DNA from: Streptomyces radiopugnans
GTDB lineage: Bacteria > Actinomycetota > Actinomycetes > Streptomycetales > Streptomycetaceae
Direction of reading: 5' to 3'
Assembly: GCF_900110735.1 (NCBI RefSeq)
Contig: NZ_FOET01000024.1
Location: 1-37,801 of the forward strand
DNA: 37,801 nt
The translations under genes were made by a program, and so were the position numbers. The notes under the pieces are model-generated. The model made no database searches. It saw nothing but the letters and a program-made list of their open reading frames with translations, and had not been told where the DNA came from. Each line of letters opens with the position of its first letter. Within the stretch, counting starts at the first letter, position 1. Shown here in pieces: positions 1 to 8,347 of this stretch.

Positions 1-440
<440 letters not shown>

Positions 441-444
<4 letters not shown>

Positions 445-1649
445 GCGCCCCGGCACACCGCCGGCCCGCCGCCGCACACCTGCGCGCGGCGGTGGAGAGG
501 CGCTACCCCGCGTTCCTGGCCGACCTGGGGCTGATGACGGGCGTCGACAGCGGGTCGTACGACAGCGAGGGCGTCGACGCCGTCGGCGCGATGGCCGCGG
601 AGCGGCTGCGAGGACTCGGCTTCGCGGTGCGGTCCGTGCCGGTGGGCTCCACGCCGGACGGCCGGCGGCTGGGCGACGCCCTGGTCGCCCGCCACGCCGG
701 CCGGGCACCCGGCGGCAGACGGCTGCTGCTGATGGCCCACCTGGACACCGTGTACGAGGCCGGCACTGCCGCCGCCCGCCCCCTGCGGACCGAGGACGGC
801 ACCGCGTACAGCCCCGGCGCCTGCGACGACAAGGGCGGCCTGCTGCTGGGCATCGCCGCGATCGGGGCCCTGCTGGACCTGGGCGCCGAGGACTGGGGCG
901 AACTGGTCTTCCTGTGCACCCCGGACGAGGAGATCGGTTCGCCCGGCAGCCGGCCCCTGACCGAAGCCCTGGCCAAGGAGGCCGACTTCGGCCTCTGCCT
1001 GGAGTGCGCGCGTGAGAACGGGGACCTGGTCACCGCCCGCAAGGGCGTGGTCGACCTGCGTCTGACCGTGCGCGGCCGGGCCGCGCACAGCGGCGTCGAA
1101 CCGGAGCGCGGCGCCAACGCGGCCCTGGCCGCCGCCCACCTCGTCATCGCCCTGCAGGAACTGGGCGGCGGCCCCGGCGGCACGACCGTCAACGTCGGCC
1201 GGGTGCGGGCCGGTTCGCGGACCAACGTCGTCTGCGACGAGGCGGTGCTCGACGTGGAGGTGCGGTCCGCCACCCGCGACGGCCTGTGGGACGCCCGCCG
1301 CGAGATCGCACGGCTGGCCTCCCGCACCTGGGTGGAGGGCACCTCGGTGGAGGTGGCGGAGGGGGAGGAGTGCCCGCCCCTGGAACGCACCCCCCAGGTC
1401 GCGGACCTGGCGGACCTGGCCCTGGCCCTCGCCGCGGAACTCGGCGTCCGGGCGGGCGCCGCCGCGACCGGGGGCGCCGCAGACGCCAACTTCGCGGCCG
1501 GTACGGGGCTGCCGGTCCTGGACGGCCTCGGACCGGTCGGCGGCGGCGACCACAGTCCCGGCGAGTGGCTCGACCTGTCCAGCGTCGTGCCCCGCGGCGC
1601 CCTGCTGGCCGCCCTGATCTCCCGGCTGGGCACTCGGGGCGCCGGCTGA
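441..1649 (+). CDS. M20-family metallopeptidase (carboxypeptidase G2/ArgE-like)
   Basis: A 402-aa di-zinc aminoacylase or peptidase of clan MH, family M20. Metal-binding elements are readable: H100-x-D102 in MAHLDT, D129/D130 in CDDKGG, the catalytic pair E163-E164 in TPDEEIGS, a later Glu in CLECAREN, and a C-terminal His in GGGDHSPGEWL. The central dimerisation (lid) domain is about residues 200-310, containing the RGRAAHSGVEPERGANA motif typical of CPG2-like enzymes. There is no signal peptide, so it should act in the cytoplasm. The GTG start overlaps the stop of the ABC ATPase gene. Together they suggest import followed by hydrolysis of an acyl-amino acid or dipeptide. Substrate unknown; cleavage of a cyanophycin-derived dipeptide is speculation. 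Confidence 0.9.
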
Positions 1650-1794
1650 CGGCCCCGCCGCCCGCGCACCCCGTGCCCCGGAGCGCCGCGCGTCCCGCGC
1701 GTCCCCCGCGGCACCCCCGACCGCACCACCGCACCACGGACCCGGCGACCGCGCCGGTCTCCGCACGACCCCGCGAGCCCTCGAGGAGGCACCC

Positions 1795-3135
1795 GTGCAC
1801 CGAACGAGACCCCGCGCCGGCGGATCCCCCGCCGGATCCCCCGCCGCGGCGCCCCCGCGCCGGCCGTGCGGCGTACTGGCCGCCGCCGCGGCCGGTCTGA
1901 CCGCGCTCGCCCTGCTGCTGCCCGCCACCGCCGCCGCCGCGGCGCCCGCCACCGGACCCGCACCGGCGACCGCGCGGGCCCCCGGCGGCACGCTCCTGAT
2001 GGTCGGCGGCGCACTGGACGACCACAACACCGAGGTGTACGGCGAGATCGTCGACCGCGCGGGCGGCCCGGCCGCCCGCATCGGCGTCCTCACCGCCGGC
2101 TCCGTACCGCCCTCCCAGGACCCGGACGCGGGCACGCCGCAGGCGCGCAACAGCGAGGCCAACAGCGCCTACTACGCCGGCCTCCTGGAGAGCCACGGAG
2201 CCGGATCCGCCGAGTGGATCCCCGTCGACCTCGACCGGGTGGCGGCGGCCGACGACCCCGAACTGGCCGGGCGCGTCTTGGCCATGACCGGCTTCTTCAT
2301 CGGCGGCGGCGACCAGTACCGCTACGTCACCACCCTCCTGCGCGACGGCGGCACCCGGGACTCGGCCGTGCTCGCCGCCGTCCGGCAGCGGCTCGCCGAG
2401 GGCGCGGTCGTCGCAGGCACCAGCGCCGGCGCCCAGATCCAGGCGGGCGCCGACATGATCACCGGCGGGGCGAGCTACGAGGCGCTGCGCGACGGCTCCT
2501 CGCCCGGCCACTTCGAGGACGCCGCCCGGCTCGGCTATCTGGAGACCGGCGGCTTCGGGTTCTTCGCCCACGGCCTGGTCGACACCCACTTCTCCGCCCG
2601 CGGCAGGGAGGGCCGGTCCCTGCGCCTGGCCGCCGACACCGGGCACGACCTGGTCTTCGGCGTCGACGAGAACACCGCCCTGGAGGTCACCGGCGTCGGC
2701 ACCGACAACGAGCGCCTGCGCGTCCTGGGCGAGCACGCGGTGACGGTGCTGGACCTCACCGGCGCCACCGCGGGGACGTACAACGGCCGGTGGTCCGTCG
2801 AGGGCGTCCGCTACGACCGCCTCACCGCCGGCGACGGCTACGACCCGTACGCCCGCCGTGCCCTGCCCGCCGCGGGCCGCACCGAACTGGTGCCGCGCAA
2901 CCGGACCGCCCAGCGGCCGGGCTACGACGTCTTCGGCCCGTACCGCTTCGCCGGCACCGCCCTCGACCTCGCCGGCAGCGGACGGTCCACGCGCACCACC
3001 GACTACACCTACGAGACCGGCCCGGAGTTCGCGGTCGGGTTCCGCAAGCCCGCCTCCGGATACACCGCCTGGACGGCCGACGGCCGCACCGCCTCCACCC
3101 TGACGGGCATGGAGATCGAGGTGTACGCCCCCTGA
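1795..3135 (+). CDS. Secreted cyanophycinase-like serine peptidase (S51 family)
   Basis: A 446-aa protein with an Arg-rich N-terminus and a long hydrophobic Ala/Leu segment (about residues 26-48) that reads as a secretion signal. The mature part has the cyanophycinase fold signatures: a GGTLLMVGGA strand, the IGGGDQYRY motif, the nucleophile elbow GTSAGA (Ser210) and the DTHFSARGR motif with His265. Cyanophycinases cut cyanophycin into beta-Asp-Arg dipeptides; an exported form would act outside the cell, as CphE types do. The C-terminal 140 residues extend beyond the minimal enzyme and have no assignment. The GTG start is chosen because GAGGAGG lies 5 nt upstream. An S51 peptidase of other specificity cannot be excluded. 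Confidence 0.85.
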   Translation: MHRTRPRAGGSPAGSPAAAPPRRPCGVLAAAAAGLTALALLLPATAAAAAPATGPAPATARAPGGTLLMVGGALDDHNTEVYGEIVDRAGGPAARIGVLTAGSVPPSQDPDAGTPQARNSEANSAYYAGLLESHGAGSAEWIPVDLDRVAAADDPELAGRVLAMTGFFIGGGDQYRYVTTLLRDGGTRDSAVLAAVRQRLAEGAVVAGTSAGAQIQAGADMITGGASYEALRDGSSPGHFEDAARLGYLETGGFGFFAHGLVDTHFSARGREGRSLRLAADTGHDLVFGVDENTALEVTGVGTDNERLRVLGEHAVTVLDLTGATAGTYNGRWSVEGVRYDRLTAGDGYDPYARRALPAAGRTELVPRNRTAQRPGYDVFGPYRFAGTALDLAGSGRSTRTTDYTYETGPEFAVGFRKPASGYTAWTADGRTASTLTGMEIEVYAP

Positions 3136-3146
3136 CCGGTGCCGGA

Positions 3147-3152
3147 TAGGCT
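3147..3152 (+). promoter_or_regulatory. Candidate -10 box for the RpiR gene
   Basis: TAGGCT matches the Streptomyces vegetative -10 pattern (TAnnnT-like). Transcription would begin near 3159, inside the left arm of the hairpin at 3152-3185. No convincing -35 was seen. Confidence 0.35.
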
Positions 3153-3185
3153 CGGGCCCGGGGCGCGGCGGCGCCCCGGGCCCGA
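3152..3185 (+). terminator. 15-bp perfect hairpin between cyanophycinase and RpiR genes
   Basis: The arms 3152-3166 and 3171-3185 are exact reverse complements with a GGCG loop. There is no U-tract, which is normal for high-GC actinobacterial terminators. It can end the upstream operon, or form a 5' stem on the RpiR transcript if the TAGGCT box is used. Confidence 0.6.
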
Positions 3186-3201
3186 CGAGCGAGGAGGCAC
3201 C

Positions 3202-4113
3202 GTGGCCGCCGAAGGCGAGGCATCCGGGGCGGACACCGCAGGGCGTGCGGCGCCCGGCGGCGTGGCCGAGTCCATCCGGCGGCGGCTCGGCGAGTGCACA
3301 CCGGCCGAACGCAAGGTCGCCCGCGTCCTGCTGGCCGCCTATCCGTCGGCCGGGTTCGAGACCGTCGCCCGCATCGCCGAGCGGGCCGGGGTCAGCGCGC
3401 CCACCGTCATCCGCTTCGCGCACCGCCTCGGCTACCGGGGCTTCCCCGACTTCCAGCGCGCGCTCCGCGACGAGCTGGAACAGCGCGAGGCGTCCCCGGT
3501 CGCCCTCTACACCGCCACCGGCTTCGCCGAGCGCGGCGGCTCCCCCGCGGCGGAGCTCCTGGAGTCCTCCGTCGCCTCCCTCACCGCCGCCCTGCGCGCC
3601 ACCTGCGCCGCGCTGCCCCCCGAGGACCTCCAGGGCGCCGTCGACCTGCTCGCCGACCCCAGGCGCCGAGTGCTGCTGACCGGCGGCCGGTTCAGCGGGC
3701 TGCACGCCCGCTACCTGGGCCTGCACCTGGTCCAGATCCGCGACGACGTGGAACTGCTGCCCGAGGGCGCGGTCGAGCGCACCGCCGCCCTCGCCCGGGG
3801 CGGGCGCCGCGACGTGCTCGCCGTCTTCGACTTCCGGCGCTACGAGCCCGCCCTGCTGGAGCTGGCGAGGCTGGTGGCCGGCCGGGGAGGGAAGGTCGTG
3901 CTGGTGACCGACGGCTGGCTGTCGCCGATCTCGGCCGTCGCCGACGTGGTGCTGCCCTGTCAGGCCCCGGCCACCACGCCGTACGACAGTCTCGTGCCCG
4001 CGCTGGCCGTCACCGAGGCCGTGGTCACCGGAGTGCTCGGCGCGCTGGGCGAGGCGGCCCAGGAGCACATGCGGCGCGGCGAGGACACCGCTCGCACGCT
4101 GGGGCTCTACTGA
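3202..4113 (+). CDS. RpiR/MurR-family transcriptional regulator (HTH + SIS domain)
   Basis: A 303-aa DNA-binding regulator. An N-terminal HTH_6 domain (about residues 25-100) contains PAERKVARVLL and the recognition-helix region GVSAPTVIRFAHRLGY. A C-terminal SIS domain (about 140-270) begins VLLTGGRFSGLHARYLG, the fold that senses sugar phosphates in this family. The GTG start at 3202 has GAGGAGG five bases upstream; an in-frame extension to 3139 would run through the hairpin and is unlikely. It sits directly after the ABC/M20/cyanophycinase genes and is probably their local regulator. RpiR proteins next to amino-acid transporters and M20 peptidases are familiar, but the effector here is unknown. 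Confidence 0.9.
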   Translation: MAAEGEASGADTAGRAAPGGVAESIRRRLGECTPAERKVARVLLAAYPSAGFETVARIAERAGVSAPTVIRFAHRLGYRGFPDFQRALRDELEQREASPVALYTATGFAERGGSPAAELLESSVASLTAALRATCAALPPEDLQGAVDLLADPRRRVLLTGGRFSGLHARYLGLHLVQIRDDVELLPEGAVERTAALARGGRRDVLAVFDFRRYEPALLELARLVAGRGGKVVLVTDGWLSPISAVADVVLPCQAPATTPYDSLVPALAVTEAVVTGVLGALGEAAQEHMRRGEDTARTLGLY

Positions 4114-4170
4114 CGGACGCGGTGCCCGCCGGTGACGGGTGCGGTGCCCGCCGGACGGTCCGCCGGATGG

Positions 4171-4176
4171 GACGAT
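4171..4176 (+). promoter_or_regulatory. -10 box for a leaderless SDR transcript
   Basis: GACGAT ends six bases before the ATG at 4183, the spacing expected if transcription starts at the A of the start codon. No Shine-Dalgarno sequence is present. Confidence 0.45.
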
Positions 4177-4182
4177 GGGCCC

Positions 4183-4872
4183 ATGGGAACGCATGTGATC
4201 ACCGGGGCGGGCTCCGGCATCGGAGCCGAGATCGCCGAGCGCCTGCGGGAGCGGGGCGAGGAGCTGTGGCTGCTGGCGCGGGACGCGGGCCGCGCCAGGG
4301 AACTGGCCGAGCACTTCCCCGGCGCCCGCACCCTCGTCGGAGACCTGGCCGAGCCCGAGAGGCTGTCGTGGGCGCTGTCCCACCAGGAGCTGCCGGAGCG
4401 GGTGGACTCGCTGCTGCACGTCGCCGGGGTGGTGGACCTGGGGAAGGTCGGGGAGCTGACGCCGAAGGTCTGGAACGCCACCCTGGCGGTCAACCTCGTC
4501 GGCCCCGCCGAGCTGACCCGGCTGCTGCTGCCGCAGATCCGCCTGGCGCACGGCCACGTGGTCTTCGTCAACTCCGGCGCGGGCCTGAACGCCAACGCCG
4601 ACTGGGGCGCGTACGCGGCCAGCAAGCACGGGCTGAAGGCGCTCGCCGACTCGCTGCGCGCGGAGGAGGGCGGCGCCGGGGTGCGGGTGACCTCCGTCTA
4701 CCCGGGGCGCACCGCCACGCCGATGCAGGCCAAGGTGCACCGGCAGGAGGGGAAGGAGTACGACCCGGCGCGCTGGATCCCCCCGTCCGCGGTGGCGACC
4801 GCCGTCCTCACGGCCCTCGACCTGCCGGCGGGCTCGGAGATCACCGACCTGAGGGTGAGGCCGTCGGCGTGA
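4183..4872 (+). CDS. Short-chain dehydrogenase/reductase (SDR)
   Basis: A 229-aa cytoplasmic oxidoreductase of the classical SDR family. The Rossmann motif TGAGSGIG is at residues 7-14, NSGAG supplies the Asn/Ser region, and the active-site pair is Y144-xxx-K148 in YAASK. It is slightly shorter than the usual 250 aa. The ATG at 4183 is preferred over an upstream GTG at 4132 because TGAG follows directly after four residues, as in the family, and a -10 box sits just before it. The stop overlaps the GTG of the MetE-like gene, so the two are co-transcribed. The substrate cannot be inferred. Confidence 0.88.
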   Translation: MGTHVITGAGSGIGAEIAERLRERGEELWLLARDAGRARELAEHFPGARTLVGDLAEPERLSWALSHQELPERVDSLLHVAGVVDLGKVGELTPKVWNATLAVNLVGPAELTRLLLPQIRLAHGHVVFVNSGAGLNANADWGAYAASKHGLKALADSLRAEEGGAGVRVTSVYPGRTATPMQAKVHRQEGKEYDPARWIPPSAVATAVLTALDLPAGSEITDLRVRPSA

Positions 4873-5912
4873 GGGAGCACATGTGGGGCGAGGGGGCGGC
4901 GACCGGTGTCGGGTCGATGCCCGGCACCGACGCCCGGGAGGCGGCCAGGACCGTCACCGGCAGCCTCGAGCACTTCCCGTACCTGCCGGAGCTGCCCGCG
5001 CGCGGGCCCGGCGCCGACATGATCGGGCGGACGGCCGGGCTGCTGGTGGAGCTGTACGCCCGCCTGGAGCCCAGCGGCTGGCGGGTCGGCGACGCCCCCG
5101 GGCGCGACACCCGGCGGGCCCGGTCCTGGCTGGGGGAGGACCTGGACGCGCTGGAGGAGTTCACCCAGGGCTACACCGGGGCGCTGAAGGTCTCCGCCGT
5201 CGGGCCCTGGACGCTGGCGGCCTCGCTGGAGCGCCGCGGCGGCGAGGCGATGCTCGGCGACGCGGGCGCCTGCCGCTACCTGGCCGAGTCCCTGGCCGAG
5301 GGGCTGCGGGCCCATCTCGCCGAGGTGCGGCGCAGGGTGCCGGGGGCCAGGCCGGTCCTCCAGCTCGACGAGCCGTCACTGACGGCGGTGCTGCTGGGCA
5401 GGGTGCCCACCGCCAGCGGGTACCGCACCCATCCGGCCGTGGACCGCGGCGTGGCCGAGGGCGCGCTGCGGCAGGTGGTCGAGGCGGCGCGGGACGCGGC
5501 GGGGGGCCCGGAGCCGGGGCAGGAGATCCCCGTGGTGGTGCACTCCTGCGCTCCGGGGGTGCCCTTCGGGCTGCTGCGCAGGGCGGGCGCCGCCGGGATC
5601 TCCTTCGACCTCTCGCTGCTCACCGAACGTGACGACGAGGCGGTCGGGGAGGCGGTCGAGGCGGGCACGGCGCTGTTCGCCGGGGCGGTCCCGGCGGTGG
5701 AGCCGGACTCGAGGGCACTGTCAGACCCTGCCGGTAGCGTCATGGGTGTCAGGACGCTGTGGCGCAGGCTGGGGCTGTCTCCGAAGCTGCTGGCGCGATC
5801 GGTGGTCGTCACGCCCGCCTGCGGTCTGGCGGGCGCCTCGCCCGCCTACGCGCGGGCCGCGCTCGCGCACTGTGTCCGGGCCGCACGCTCGCTCGTAAAC
5901 GACCCTGAGTAA
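4869..5912 (+). CDS. MetE-like cobalamin-independent methionine synthase core protein
   Basis: A 347-aa TIM-barrel protein related to the C-terminal catalytic half of MetE; it lacks the N-terminal half of the approximately 750-aa enzyme. Candidate zinc ligands are H225 and C227 (HSC) and C318 (TPACG). The position that is Glu in MetE appears as Asp247, and LQLDEPSL is the expected substrate strand. The methyl donor of such short forms is uncertain. The GTG at 4869 overlaps the SDR stop and has GGGTGAGG 8 nt upstream; an ATG at 4881 is the alternative. Near the 3' end (5719-5740) codon choice becomes unusual (TCA, CCT, GGT, AGC) where a damage-type promoter for ligA is embedded. Confidence 0.82.
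   Translation: MREHMWGEGAATGVGSMPGTDAREAARTVTGSLEHFPYLPELPARGPGADMIGRTAGLLVELYARLEPSGWRVGDAPGRDTRRARSWLGEDLDALEEFTQGYTGALKVSAVGPWTLAASLERRGGEAMLGDAGACRYLAESLAEGLRAHLAEVRRRVPGARPVLQLDEPSLTAVLLGRVPTASGYRTHPAVDRGVAEGALRQVVEAARDAAGGPEPGQEIPVVVHSCAPGVPFGLLRRAGAAGISFDLSLLTERDDEAVGEAVEAGTALFAGAVPAVEPDSRALSDPAGSVMGVRTLWRRLGLSPKLLARSVVVTPACGLAGASPAYARAALAHCVRAARSLVNDPE
5719..5740 (+). promoter_or_regulatory. RecA-NDp/PafBC-type DNA-damage promoter facing ligA
   Basis: TGTCAG at 5719-5724 and TAGCGT at 5735-5740 are separated by 10 nt, and CTG sits in the middle of the spacer. This matches, in sequence and spacing, the actinobacterial LexA-independent damage promoter class (TTGTCAGTG...TAGTGT) known from recA and other repair genes. 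It lies within the MetE-like reading frame, about 190 nt before ligA, and rare codons here suggest the DNA is constrained. Confidence 0.7.
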
Positions 5913-5928
5913 CGGGAGGCTTGGATAC

Positions 5929-8121
5929 ATGGAGACGGTGAGCCCGGACAGCGAGGCGCGCGAACGGCACGCACGGCTGGCCCGGGAGGTCGACGAGCAC
6001 CGCTTCCGGTACTACGTGACGACGCCGGTCGTCAGCGACGCCGAGTTCGACGCCCTGATGCGCGAGCTCCAGGAGCTGGAGGCCAGGTACCCGGAGCTGG
6101 TCACGCCCGACTCGCCGACCCAGAAGGTGGCCGGCTCCTACGAGACGGAGTTCACCGCCGTACAGCACCGCGAGCGGATGCTGTCGCTGGACAACGCCTT
6201 CGACGACGAGGAACTGGAGTCCTGGGCCGACCGGATCGCACGCGAACTGGGCGGTGTGCCCTACCACTTCCTGTGCGAGCTGAAGGTGGACGGCCTGGCG
6301 GTCAACCTGACGTACGAGCACGGCAGGCTGGTGCGCGCCGCCACCCGCGGCGACGGGCGCACCGGGGAGGACATCACGCCCAACGTCCGCACCATCGCGC
6401 AGATCCCCGAGCGGCTGAAGGGGGAGCGCATCCCGGATCTGGTGGAGATCCGCGGCGAGGTGTTCATCCCCATGGAGCGCTTCGAGGAGCTGAACGCGCG
6501 GCTGGTCGAGGGGGGCAAGCCGGCGTTCGCCAACCCCCGCAACGCGGCGGCCGGTTCGCTGCGGCAGAAGGACCCCAAGGTCACCGCGGAGCGCCCGCTG
6601 CACATGGTGGTGCACGGCATCGGCGCCCGCGAGGGCTTCGACATCGACCGGCTGTCGCACGCCTACGAGCTGCTGCACGAGTGGGGTCTGCCGACCGCCG
6701 CGCACGCCAGGGTGGTCGGCTCCGTCGAGGAGGTGCGGGAGTACATCGCGTACTACGGCGCCAACAGGCACTCGGTGGAGCACGAGATCGACGGGGTCGT
6801 CGTCAAGCTGGACGAGATCCCCCTCCAGGGGCGGCTGGGCTCCACCTCGCGGGCGCCGCGCTGGGCGATCGCCTGGAAGTACCCGCCCGAGGAGGTCAAC
6901 ACCAGGCTGCTGGACATCAAGGTGAGCATCGGCCGCACCGGGCGGGCCACGCCGTTCGCCGTGGTGGAGCCGGTGACGGTGGCCGGCTCGGAGGTGGAGT
7001 TCGCCACCTTGCACAACCAGGACGTGGTCAGGGCCAAGGGCGTGCTGATCGGGGACACCGTCGCGCTGCGCAAGGCGGGCGACGTCATCCCCGAGATCCT
7101 GGGCCCCGTCGCCGATCTGCGGGACGGCAGCGAGCGGGAGTTCGTGATGCCCGCCGAGTGCCCCGAGTGCGGCACCGGGCTGAAGCCGGCCAAGGAGGGG
7201 GACGTCGACCTGCGCTGCCCCAACGCCCGCTCCTGCCCGGGCCAGTTGCGCGAGCGGCTCTACTACCTGGCGGGGCGCAAGTGCCTGGACATCGAGCACT
7301 TCGGGTACGTGGCCGCCACCGCGCTGACCCAGCCGCTGGAGCCGGCCGCACCGCCGCTGCGGGACGAGGGGGATCTGTTCGACCTCACCGTCGAGCAGCT
7401 GCTGCCCATCAGGACCTACGTCCTGGACCCGGACAGCGGCCTGCCCAAGCGGGACCCGAAGACGGGGGAGGAGAAGGTCGTCACCTTCTTCGCCAACCTC
7501 AAGGGCGAGCCGAAGAAGAACACCCTGGCGATGCTGGAGAACATCCAGGCGGCCAAGGAGCGCCCGCTGGCCAGGATCATCGCGGGGCTGTCGATCCGCC
7601 ATGTCGGCCCGGTCGCGGCCGAGGCGCTGGCCAGGGAGTTCCGCTCGCTGGACCGGATCGCCGAGGCGTCCGAGGAGGAGCTGGCGGCCACCGAGGGAGT
7701 CGGCCCGACCATCGCCGCCTCGCTCAAGGCCTGGTTCGCCGAGGACTGGCACCGCGAGATCGTCGAGAAGTGGCGGGCGGCCGGCGTGCGGATGGAGGAG
7801 GAGGGCGGCGTCGAGGAGGGGCCGCGTCCGCTGGAGGGGGTCACCGTGGTGGTCACCGGGACCCTGCGGTCGTACACGCGGGATGGCGCAAAAGAGGCGC
7901 TGCAGAGCCTGGGAGCGAAAGTGACCGGTTCTGTTTCAAAGAAGACCGGTTTTGTTGTGGCGGGCGACAGTCCCGGGTCGAAATATGACAAGGCCGTGCA
8001 GTTGAAGGTCCCGATCCTGGACGACGACGGTTTCGCCGTCCTGCTGGAGCAGGGACCCGACGCCGCACGAGAGGCCGCCGTCGTCCCCGTCGAGCCCGCC
8101 GCGGAGCCGCCCGCACAGTGA
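5929..8121 (+). CDS. ligA: NAD-dependent DNA ligase
   Basis: A 730-aa essential ligase that seals nicks in replication and repair. Domain order is complete: Ia/adenylation with the AMP-accepting lysine K119 in ELKVDGLA; OB fold (about 330-405); a zinc finger with C411, C414, C430 and C436; helix-hairpin-helix repeats (for example ATEGVGPTIAAS); and a C-terminal BRCT domain (about 640-715). Length is normal for Streptomyces LigA. The ATG follows GGGAGG. It probably belongs to the SDR/metE-like operon but also has an embedded damage-type promoter at 5719-5740. The stretch 7881-8000 within the BRCT domain has strikingly low GC and rare codons (AAA, TTT, GTT, TCA, TAT) compared with the rest. Confidence 0.98.
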   Translation: METVSPDSEARERHARLAREVDEHRFRYYVTTPVVSDAEFDALMRELQELEARYPELVTPDSPTQKVAGSYETEFTAVQHRERMLSLDNAFDDEELESWADRIARELGGVPYHFLCELKVDGLAVNLTYEHGRLVRAATRGDGRTGEDITPNVRTIAQIPERLKGERIPDLVEIRGEVFIPMERFEELNARLVEGGKPAFANPRNAAAGSLRQKDPKVTAERPLHMVVHGIGAREGFDIDRLSHAYELLHEWGLPTAAHARVVGSVEEVREYIAYYGANRHSVEHEIDGVVVKLDEIPLQGRLGSTSRAPRWAIAWKYPPEEVNTRLLDIKVSIGRTGRATPFAVVEPVTVAGSEVEFATLHNQDVVRAKGVLIGDTVALRKAGDVIPEILGPVADLRDGSEREFVMPAECPECGTGLKPAKEGDVDLRCPNARSCPGQLRERLYYLAGRKCLDIEHFGYVAATALTQPLEPAAPPLRDEGDLFDLTVEQLLPIRTYVLDPDSGLPKRDPKTGEEKVVTFFANLKGEPKKNTLAMLENIQAAKERPLARIIAGLSIRHVGPVAAEALAREFRSLDRIAEASEEELAATEGVGPTIAASLKAWFAEDWHREIVEKWRAAGVRMEEEGGVEEGPRPLEGVTVVVTGTLRSYTRDGAKEALQSLGAKVTGSVSKKTGFVVAGDSPGSKYDKAVQLKVPILDDDGFAVLLEQGPDAAREAAVVPVEPAAEPPAQ

Positions 8122-8130
8122 CGGCGCGTC

Positions 8131-8154
8131 GGCGGCGGTGGTGTCACCGCCGCC
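8131..8154 (+). terminator. ligA terminator
   Basis: A 10-bp perfect stem (8131-8140 with 8145-8154), loop GTGT, lies ten bases after the ligA stop and is followed by an A/T-richer tail ending in TTTT. Confidence 0.75.
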
Positions 8155-8347
8155 AAATCCCTTTTCGGACAATGCCGTTGACTGAGTGATGAGGAGGGGC
8201 CGCGCGGCGCTTATCAGACGGACGCGATCGACCGGTCTGCATTCGGGCAACCCTGAACGATCACTGCCCAGCCGGCCGTCCGCGCCCTACTGTTGACGGG
8301 GTGCGCCTGCCGTGGCGTGGGCACCGACGGCTGTGAGAGGGACGCGC

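Noticed and set aside
1189..4740. A very long minus-strand open frame (over 1,100 codons) opposite the M20, cyanophycinase, RpiR and SDR genes
   Set aside because: It is low-complexity Gly/Arg/Val/Gln sequence antisense to well-recognised genes. Long empty frames are expected in 73% GC DNA.
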